DNA of 41,589 nt, from the NCBI RefSeq assembly GCF_013032005.1, contig NZ_WQBE01000019.1:1-41589 (forward strand), in the 5' to 3' direction. Of the stretch, positions 38,501 to 41,589 are shown one piece after another. The notes below the pieces were generated by a model. The model was not told the origin of the DNA, ran no database searches, and saw only the letters and a list, made by a program, of their open reading frames with translations. This DNA comes from Ruegeria atlantica (GTDB taxonomy: Bacteria; Pseudomonadota; Alphaproteobacteria; Rhodobacterales; Rhodobacteraceae). The translations under genes were made by a program, and so were the position numbers. Every line of letters starts with the position of its first letter. The first letter of the stretch is position 1.

Positions 38501-39894
38501 ATAACCCCGTCAGAGCCTTCGCCTGACGTCAGAATGCTGCCGCTGCCCTGGACTGTGACGCTCACAGTGTCTCCGCTACCGCCGTTTGATCCGACCCCGC
38601 CCAGAGACAATGCAACCAGCCCCCCTGCAGTGCCCCCCGAACCGCCACCGCCGCCAATGGATTGGGCGACGATTCCGCGCGCGAAATCCCCTTGCGTCTC
38701 AATTGCCCCGCCATGCGAGACCGAAACCGCGCCGCCATTGCCGCCATTATCTGCGCCACCGATCAATGAAACCAGCAAGTTGCCACTGGTACCGGCCGAG
38801 CCACCGGACCCGCCGATGGACTGGGCATAAATCCCGTTGGCGTAATCTCCTGTCGTCAAAATGCTGCCGCTTGATGTTGTGTTGACTGTGACCGTACCAC
38901 CACTGCCACCATAGCCGCCGTCACCTGATGCGCCGACCAACCCCCATTGCGAGCCACCATTGCCACCATTGTTCGATACACTCAGAGCATAGATGCCATC
39001 GGCCGAGTCTCCGGTCGTTGAAATTGACCCGCTCTGGTTGACTGTGACATTGCCCCCATCGGCTGAATGCCCGCCGGTACCACCGCCCGGTGCCGCGAAA
39101 CCGCTGCCGCCATTACCCGCTTCACCGCTACGGCTAAATGCAAATATACCGTCGTTATCGGAGCCTGATGTTTGGATTGTGCTGCTGGAGTTTTGCGTTG
39201 CGGTGACTGTGCCACCTTTGCCGCCATCACCGCCGTCGCGTCCGTCCCAGAAACTCAGATACGAGTCACCTCCGTTGCCGCCGTCGCCCCCGACGCTGCC
39301 GATCTCCCAGCCGACGTTGCTGGTGGCGTTGACATCGCTGGACAGAGATTTTGTCTGCGTTGGGCCATCATCACCATCTCCGCCCGATCTTGGCGGAACG
39401 ACCAAGGCGCCGTCCCGTCCGTTGCTGCCATTCTGTCCGTATACAACTTGATTTACTCCGTTGGGCCCAGAGACATTCACTGGCGGTGTGACGGTACCCG
39501 GAGTGCCCGAGCTGTTGAAGTTGCTGTTGTACTGGGACAGCGTCAATTGCGTCGACAGGCTGGATGTACCGGTCGCCCCGGAATTGCTGATCTGCGCCGT
39601 TGTTCCGCTAATGGAGACAATATCAAATGCAAGCGGTGGATTGTCCGAATTATAGATTGTGTCGCCCGCACTTTTAACGAGAAAAACATATCCGTCAGCC
39701 GTTTCCACAAAAGCGGTTGTACCCGCTGTTGGCGTCGAGGCCGGATCCACAATTAGCGCGCTTACGGTCGTATCCAGACCAGTCACAGGGTTGGTGACTG
39801 TGTCGCCAACTTTGGAAGCGGCTGTTGGCGCAGCAAGCAATGGGTTTGAAATCAAAACAAAAAATGAAATCGCGAGCAGCAGATTTGATTTCAT
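26575..39894 (-). CDS. Giant glycine-rich repeat autotransporter with C-terminal beta-barrel
   Basis: A protein of about 4,439 residues. The ATG at 39894 is chosen because GAGGG precedes it and the product then opens with a signal peptide (MKSNLLLAISFFVLISNPLL). A TTG 21 bp upstream is less likely. After about 200 linker residues, the passenger (about 200-3,700) holds roughly 50 units with a Gly-rich turn AQS(I/V/L)GGGGGNGG, a short strand such as NVS, a VGLGG turn and a T.G..S.GV strand, which suggests a beta-solenoid. Fifteen units are exactly 65 residues apart. A non-repetitive neck follows, then the autotransporter barrel (about the last 270 residues), ending in LGLGLQF with the terminal Phe used for outer-membrane insertion. 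It is probably a type Va surface protein in adhesion, matrix or biofilm; the function is inferred only from architecture. Confidence 0.93.
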   Translation of the reverse strand: MKSNLLLAISFFVLISNPLLAAPTAASKVGDTVTNPVTGLDTTVSALIVDPASTPTAGTTAFVETADGYVFLVKSAGDTIYNSDNPPLAFDIVSISGTTAQISNSGATGTSSLSTQLTLSQYNSNFNSSGTPGTVTPPVNVSGPNGVNQVVYGQNGSNGRDGALVVPPRSGGDGDDGPTQTKSLSSDVNATSNVGWEIGSVGGDGGNGGDSYLSFWDGRDGGDGGKGGTVTATQNSSSTIQTSGSDNDGIFAFSRSGEAGNGGSGFAAPGGGTGGHSADGGNVTVNQSGSISTTGDSADGIYALSVSNNGGNGGSQWGLVGASGDGGYGGSGGTVTVNTTSSGSILTTGDYANGIYAQSIGGSGGSAGTSGNLLVSLIGGADNGGNGGAVSVSHGGAIETQGDFARGIVAQSIGGGGGSGGTAGGLVALSLGGVGSNGGSGDTVSVTVQGSGSILTSGEGSDGVMAQSIGGSGGTGANSYGLVAIGGTGSRGGTGAAVSVSNYGSIVTGGDGARGIIAQSIGGGGGDGGSSGGMVSVGGNGNGGGSGSTVTIVNDGIITTTGDDAMGVLAQSIGGGGGNGGSSGSVGAFVGVAIGGDGGAGGTGGDVDVTLSNTDGSQPSAIQTSGDRSSGVFAQSVGGGGGNGGGAVSVAVGAFGAASVSVGGSAGNGGDGGDVTLSGSGSASVQTGGEDSVGVMLQSVGGGGGNGGYAVSVAVSGGPVSGSLAVGVGGDGGTGGKGGDVTVGQFNGSGVATVAGFEGTVVTTGNRSTGMLFQSVGGGGGNGGLAVAATGGASALFSGNVSVGIGGQAGSAGNGGTVQVYTNADVTTTGTNSSAIIAQSVGGGGGNGGGSIAAGVSASGVAAIGINVGVGGDGGGAGTGGDVTLVAGGTSIETSGAFSSGVVAQSVGGGGGNGGYAIGASADIGGAAAGSVSVGLGGKSGGGGAGGNVTATVDANVTTRGDDSGAVVVQSIGGGGGNGGFSVAAGLAAGGAGAGTIGVGLGGDGGSGGGGGTVTGVRVNGDVRTEGLRSTGVVVQSIGGGGGNGGFNVTAGVAAAGAGAGSIGVGLGGNGATGGDGGVVEAQVAGNVTTLSDNSSGVVFQSIGGGGGNGGFNVTAGIAGAGAGGGAVTVGLGGGGSGGGIGKSVTGTVSGTVSTGGADSTAVLAQSVGGGGGNGGFNVSASLAGAGVGSGAVSVGLGGDGGSGAVGGTVNLTTTNSIVTAGDRSSGVVAQSIGGGGGNGGFNISGTGAGAGVGSGAVSVGLGGTGDGGGDGGAVTLTSNGTILTQGDSATAFLAQSIGGGGGNGGFNVSAAVQGSGTAGGGVSVGLGGDGAGGGDGNTVIATSNNAVETRGDQSSGVVAQSIGGGGGNGGFNVAPVLSGAGTASGAVSVGLGGSGDTGGRGGGVTLTSNGTILTDGFASSGFVAQSIGGGGGNGGFNVSPTVSGAGTGAGSVSVGLGGSGAGGGDGSQVTASTTANVVTKGEASVGILAQSVGGGGGNGGFNVSPALAGAGTGSGAISVGLGGSGGSGGTGGIVGLTVANDVQTEGAQSSAVVAQSIGGGGGNGGFNVSASVGGAGTGSGAAAVGLGGRGTGGGDASAVTANVTGNLVTLGDTSTGLLAQSVGGGGGNGGLNVSVAVAAAGTGSGGASMGLGGASGTGGDGGTAEASLTGDVSTQGSESGGVIVQSLGGGGGNGGMNVSATVTVAGTGSGGASVGLGGSGGDGGNANTASGTVVGNVTTAGDNSGGVLVQSAAGGGGNGGLNVSAAVNLSGTGGGAVGVGIGGSGGDGGNASSATGSVTGDVTTGGENATGVLVQSVGGGGGNGSVNISGALSIARTGSGAAGIGVGGFGGSGGTSGVVDNTFVGNVSTSGARSAGVMAQSLGGGGGNGATNISGAISLASNFSGGLGIGVGGFGGNGGTADNVTQQVTGNVTTAGDDSVGILTQSLGGGGGNGGTNISAALSLSRSTNAAVGIGVGGFGGGGADAGALVQSTVTGGVLTAGDRSTAILTQSLGGGGGNGGTNISATLGITQQNGGSVSLGVGGFGGGAGNAGDVISTLRSNTDSSGTTSVVTTGVDSIGVMAQSVGGGGGNGGLNVSGAVNLTGKSGAAVALGLGGFGGGGGDAGTVTLDVQSDVVTAGDGAHGIFAQSLGGGGGTGGVNISGSLALTKPSGSDTIFSVAAGVGGFGGSGGDASDVDLDYTGNVQAVPMVLQSDGTFAVDESKGASGIIAQSLGGGGGHGGTNVSGGIAISGKPGAGQTDSSKSYAVVVGVGGFGGGGGNAGNVDVNIGSGSTIMAHGTGQSGLLAQSVGGGGGNGGLNVSGGIVSDSSLIVGVGGFAGNGGQAGDVTVTSQADITVTTDPDDISIPDTTTFEDKLRDFLGDTIVDQTEELATTYGLERLFIDMGVFNEEKPDTDGSAGLMAQSIGGGGGNGGLNVSGGIALSKDGKIPSVTFGVGGFGGNGNVSGDVTVDHAGSVAVAGNWKHGVLAQSIAGGGGNGALNVTGQLNYGDSNNSDGKTDLSIVGGLGGHGGTGADAGNVVVTQTGNISTNGYHARGIFAQSIGGGGGTGGINATFVGTKDSSPIAMGIGGFGGGGGDAGDVTVMSGTALAAAGTITTDGVGAHGIEASSIGGGGGDAGVNAVVGISKTNGSQSNGGTGDSTDRKTPTNTGVDDSVIANYNNVLDELEGKVNPADSSGNKTGMSAVVAIGGDAGTAGDGGTVDIDHYGDILTKQDSSHGVFGQSIGGGGGNAALNLAFAYELASDQTNKGFGLAVGGGTGQGGTGGTVDVRNTGDITTLGADSHGLFAQSVGGGGGNAGYNSASTSVDGGNVNIQIGRTGGTGGSGGDVYASSDGIISTSGDRSYGFFAQSIGNGGGNSSSTSVSIGTPKTGDSKGNKASVSVGLAGGTGGAAGNVTSVVAGIVVTQGDDAHAVFAQSVGGGGGNGGKASNSAGGGISASLSIGGTGGSGGVGGTVDVTSTARIATLGERSIGLLAQSVGGAGGTGGMVQAGQGNLDTIKSFVNPSTVGTAASINIGGTGGDGMTSDIVTVVNDGMITTAGTMAHGIYAQSVGGGGGMGGLVENRIINLRKEIGNTATISIGGNGGTGAMSAAVSVTNRDVIATTGDKSIGIYAQSVGGGGGDAQQVRNIILGRSSEGSTTNAILIGGTGGTGGAGSTVTVVNETDATILTDGTESHGIFAQSIGGGGGNGGSTISVDGRYGGAEATTRRALQFGLGGSGGTGGTGGNVAVTNAGTIVTTGAGAHGIFAQSVGGGGGNGGSSITGTLRLKTGDSSSPTAQLNIGGSGGSGNVAGNVVVTNTGDVQVDGTGAYGIFAQSVGGGGGNGGLAVAMDVNDLKNTMTGKSYSKIAIGGSGGSGSDGGDVTVNHTGTIVVNAENGFGIYAQSVGGGGGNAGYSVSSPLVSVLDYTISQALGARERSTGSVGTVTVNSTGDILVNGVGSEAVFVQSVNGGGGNTDASVDFTTTTTGATGSVVSSDIALGGDDVSGMAGNQITQAHNGNIATTSDRSTGLMLQSVGGGGGTSATTVDVQDGDTIDITARLGAIDTDDAGGGDVDGSRTGDVGTDGAFSSAGTAQSIGGGGGKLVLNSNTDGEAGIQKAASVILGSDPSFNNDGGDIDLLLDGNVFTSGDRSFGQSVQSIGAGGGEVVISGLGRADVTLGAQDDSTGDGGDVGFANIGDMTTSGTGSHGFVIQSIGGGGGLVSTDMEASRITVNLSAANGGDGGDIGFSQSGNIVTTGENAIGVVAQSLGGGGGMVDSVYRGAAGGAGSGGAIDMTLDGNILSVGEGGIGVLAQSEGRDGADAITLGFDGVVMGGTGEAGSVASIVVDGGTDNVLTLSKDTLLIAGNDQLVNGGDGNEQISLAGTALGNMDLGAGTNGFTVEDGADFYALDTVNLGADGFMQVNGDFVLGANLGLDGDLTATVAASDFTFSGNVSQTLNLTGSLAFGATATSTFDVYFLTSGASGGNSDLVNATGNATMGGTLVPLLNTLERALPLVIINPDGTAADAGTLIEDTVVLDYSIGLNGSTSDGSSVDLVITPDYSTPGMNANQAAIGDYINQVLNGQGSAAQGQLFALIGNMQSEADVIAAIESLSTADYAADAVDALYGTRVFADTLHNCERFTDYQFGDDPRNCVWFSGGRSFYDRDQTGMYEELDINDTNLSAGVRLPVGDELFAGFAIGYDEMSLRNGSNYNATGDRFNLGASLTKYTGAWEFAAQLSAGWSDYDTLSAGGISGVLPNGQIVSTVGVSEIKHKMNHQNLRLSLAYDHRFAGGSSYLRPEVAVDATRLATESNGDATLAGVVLQDDSEMIYSFTPSLEIGTEQTLSASQKLRASFQVGAILSSDDTVSVTAGFNGASTADGGFSNTSFVGDAHGLVSARLGLFALDDSSFVNLSLDHLFGDSTRALQVGLGLGLQF
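31795..31955 (-). other. Non-repetitive, probably helical insert in the autotransporter passenger
   Basis: Between two adjacent repeat turns the spacing grows from the usual size of about 195 to about 342 bp. The extra residues (including DDSVIANYNNVLDELEGK) are charged and lack the Gly-rich pattern. They likely form a loop or helix that projects from the solenoid. Confidence 0.55.
32644..32821 (-). other. Second non-repetitive, helical insert in the autotransporter passenger
   Basis: Here the interval between repeat turns is 349 bp instead of 195. The insert contains FEDKLRDFLGDTIVDQTEEL and LERLFIDMGVF, with amphipathic helical character and many acidic residues, unlike the surrounding solenoid. 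Confidence 0.55.
34033..36790 (-). repeat. Core array of repeats with exact 195-bp period inside the autotransporter gene
   Basis: The conserved (A/G)TT(G/A)CC triplet-rich motif (plus-strand view of the NGG-GGGG turn) starts at 34033 and recurs every 195 bp up to 36763: 15 copies and 14 equal intervals. Outside this block the intervals shift to 198 bp or more (for example 36961, 37354, 33835). Between copies the sequence has diverged but the length has not. Confidence 0.9.
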
Positions 39895-40155
39895 TGTCAC
39901 CCTCGAACCTCGCAACCGGCATAGTCAGAACACATGGCAATCGGGTACAGTTCCGAAAAACAGTTACCTGCAATTCGGCATTTCCCCATCACCATTTCGG
40001 GCAGAATACGCGCAAGCTAAAGGAGATTAATTTCCTAAAATTCACCTATTAACAGTTTCGTGAACCGTATTGCCTAAATGCAACATTTTTAATGCGCCAA
40101 TAGGCTGTCACACGGTTTGAACAGGTAAACCACCTAAGGTGAGACAGCAGCCCTA
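39895..40155 (-). promoter_or_regulatory. Upstream region of the autotransporter gene
   Basis: 261 bp between thpR and the autotransporter gene, AT-rich at about 40020-40100. GCTGTC at 40104-40109 pairs with GACAGC at 40143-40148. Inside it lie GGTTT/AAACC (40114-40118 with 40127-40131) and the palindrome CACCTAAGGTG (40131-40141). This could be a terminator for thpR, an operator or a leader structure. Promoter boxes were not assigned. Confidence 0.35.
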
Positions 40156-40668
40156 TTAAAACGTGAAATGTGCCAAGGCGACATGACGGGCGCCTTCCGG
40201 ACGAAGAGTGGATTCGTATAGGGTAAAGCCGGTCACAAGCATCTCTGGCAACGTATTCACCGTGCAATCGTGGGGAATGTGAGCCGCCTGATGACGTTCG
40301 TGTTTAAGCCGCGCGATCGTTACGTGTGGGCGAAAACGTCGGCGGGGCAACACAATTCCGGCACGCCGTGTTGCGATCTGTATCTTGCGATGCAGCGCAA
40401 CAAGTGGCGCGCTGTCCTTAACCCCAATTGCCAATGCACGCCCGAAACACTCGATGTCCAAAAAAGTGATGTGAAAAGGTGCAGAGGAAAGCGCCAAAAG
40501 CTCGTCATGCAAAGCCTCCAATACCTGTTCGGGCTGATCATCCAGAAATGCCAGCGTCAGATGCAGGTTCTCAGGTGGCACCGGTCTGCCCGCGGGTAAC
40601 GCGCGTTGTAGCGGCGCAAGAGCCACAGTCGCCTCATGGTTGAGTGATATGGCGACGAAGGAACGCAA
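40156..40668 (-). CDS. thpR: RNA 2',3'-cyclic phosphodiesterase
   Basis: A 170-residue member of the 2H phosphoesterase superfamily (ThpR/LigT), which opens 2',3'-cyclic phosphates on RNA ends. Both catalytic motifs are present: His36-Leu-Thr38-Leu (NLHLTLAF) and His115-Val-Thr117-Ile (RPHVTIAR). The N-terminus MRSFVAISL is typical of the family. The start is a TTG at 40668 with GAGGG upstream; no ATG lies close by in frame. It sits between the regulator fragment and the autotransporter gene on the same strand but has no obvious functional link to either. Confidence 0.92.
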   Translation of the reverse strand: MRSFVAISLNHEATVALAPLQRALPAGRPVPPENLHLTLAFLDDQPEQVLEALHDELLALSSAPFHITFLDIECFGRALAIGVKDSAPLVALHRKIQIATRRAGIVLPRRRFRPHVTIARLKHERHQAAHIPHDCTVNTLPEMLVTGFTLYESTLRPEGARHVALAHFTF

Positions 40669-40779
40669 TTGACCCTCTTGCTGTGTCTATTGTTGAACGC
40701 ACGTAAAGTTAACCGTTCATGCCCGCGATGTCAGGTCTTTGCGCGATCTGCATGTAAGCCCGGAATTGATGAATGACTG

Positions 40780-40803
40780 GCCCGAGCCGACTTATTCTCG
40801 GGC
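40780..40803 (-). terminator. Weak hairpin at the 3' end of the LuxR-type gene
   Basis: GCCCGAG at 40780-40786 pairs with CTCGGGC at 40797-40803; the stop codon of the regulator lies in the loop. No T-run follows on the minus strand, so termination would be inefficient. Confidence 0.3.
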
Positions 40804-41421
40804 GATCCGGGATGAATAGAACTGGGCAATGGCTTGTGTTCTGTTTTTCACCCCAAGTTTTTCATAGATGTTCGACAGGTGAAACTTGACGGTGTTGGTC
40901 GAAATCTGCAGCTCTTTTGACAAATCCCGGTGCGACATTCCTTGTGCCAATGCTTCGAGAATGGCGCGCTCTTTGCGGGACAAGCTTTGAATCGGGTCCT
41001 GCTGCATTTTTCGTACGTCGATAAACGGAAAAACCATCTTGCCTCGGGCAACATCCGAACAGGTTTCCAGCAAGCCTTCGACCTCGCCGGACCGGGCGGC
41101 AAACCCTGCGGCCCCGGCCTGCATCGTCAGACGCGGTCTATCACCCGTCGCATCGCTATAGACCACAAGCCGCGGGGCGTTGGCCTGTTCGCGCAGCACT
41201 TCGATCAGTTTGGCTGCCCCCAGCACAGGCAGATTTCAGTCGATCACGCCGACCTGAACGGGAACCCGCATAACAGTCCCAAGAAACCCTTCTGCCGTGG
41301 CAGATGTCGCCACCAGCGAGAATCGGGGGTCGCGTTCGGAAATTTTGGACATGGCGGTCAGGACCAGCGGATTGCTATCCGCCAGCGTGACATCAATCGG
41401 TACTCCTGAGGCATCAACCAT
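40792..41421 (-). pseudogene. LuxR-family response regulator interrupted by an in-frame TGA
   Basis: One continuous frame of 210 codons is broken only by TGA at 41236-41238. The N-terminal part (61 residues from ATG 41421, AAGGTAG upstream) is the start of a receiver domain, with Asp15 in the acidic pocket and Asp61 as the likely phosphorylation site. The stop codon directly follows Asp61, in VID-stop-NLP, where such receivers usually have Trp (DWNLP), so a TGG to TGA change is the simplest explanation. The remainder continues as the receiver end and a C-terminal LuxR helix-turn-helix (LSRKERAILEALAQGMSHRD, then TNTVKFHLSNIYEKL). A GTG 10 bases after the stop codon could restart translation to give a DNA-binding fragment. 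A sequencing error is the main alternative. Confidence 0.75.
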
Positions 41422-41589
41422 CTGTTTCTACCTTATTTTTGCTAAATACCACCCGGTTGGGTAGGTAGAAATTTGGTATACTGCGGTATTTTTACCATTA
41501 TGGGTGGGTTTCAGCCCATACCTTTAGCCATCCTAAAGCAGTAGTAAGTTACGTTGTGTCGTAAGACAAGGCCGCGTTTTCTATTCGGC
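41422..41589 (-). promoter_or_regulatory. Upstream region of the LuxR-type regulator with repeated ATACC/GGTAT motifs
   Basis: ATACC occurs at 41446-41450 and 41518-41522, and its complement GGTAT at 41475-41479 and 41485-41489. Related CCACCC/GGGTGGG strings lie between. The two GGTAT copies are 10 bp apart, one helical turn, as expected for protein binding. This may be a regulator-binding cluster. Confidence 0.35.

Noticed and set aside
41236..41238. TGA in the response regulator read as selenocysteine
   Set aside because: The expected residue in this receiver motif is Trp, and I see no obvious SECIS-like hairpin just downstream; receivers are not known selenoproteins.

Overview
The window looks like a chromosomal segment of a marine alphaproteobacterium of the Roseobacter group (Rhodobacterales). 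This is inferred from gene content: an AfuABC-like and a PhnCDE-type importer, a choline-O-sulfatase and carnitine/betaine catabolic cluster, a TPP-riboswitch-controlled thiC, an IalB-family protein and a giant glycine-rich autotransporter. No rRNA, tRNA, CRISPR array or insertion sequence is visible.

Left edge (1-943): the first codons of a MerR-family regulator on the minus strand face a MerR-type dyad promoter, but what follows is only a 31-codon ORF, a hairpin and poorly coding DNA. Region A (944-12194) is a probable organophosphate scavenging locus. A minus-strand operon encodes an AfuABC-like importer (binding protein, 738-residue fused permease, ATPase) and a histidine phosphatase. It diverges from a plus-strand operon encoding a DeoR/GlpR repressor, a PhnD-PhnC-PhnE-PhnE importer and a HAD class IIA phosphatase. 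An inositol-monophosphatase-family gene ends 3 bp from the minus operon. The working model is that phosphorylated solutes are imported by either transporter and dephosphorylated inside the cell, with DeoR acting on the shared 351-bp divergent region.

Region B (12373-23231) starts with a GST-like protein and a 2-oxoglutarate/Fe(II) oxygenase. A tightly packed operon follows in which most genes overlap by 1-4 bp: Rieske oxygenase, choline sulfatase, SDR, BKACE, aminoaldehyde dehydrogenase, SDR and carnitine-3-dehydrogenase-like protein. A convergent GlxA/CdhR-type AraC regulator closes the region. Together these suggest catabolism of quaternary amines (choline-O-sulfate, carnitine, betaine-type compounds), but with a gene set that differs from the known carnitine operons.

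Region C (23232-26048) is a 765-bp non-coding stretch with a palindrome and a nested hairpin, then a TPP riboswitch, thiC and a strong hairpin terminator. Region D (26077-41421, all minus strand) holds a LuxR-type response regulator interrupted by an in-frame TGA at a position where Trp is usual, then thpR (RNA 2',3'-cyclic phosphodiesterase), then a 13.3-kb autotransporter gene of about 4,439 codons, then an IalB-family periplasmic protein 18 bp downstream. The autotransporter passenger carries about 50 copies of an AQS(I/V/L)GGGGGNGG motif. Fifteen of these are spaced at exactly 195 bp with no length change, which is the most striking structural feature in the window. The long proline-rich frames on the plus strand across this gene are antisense artefacts.
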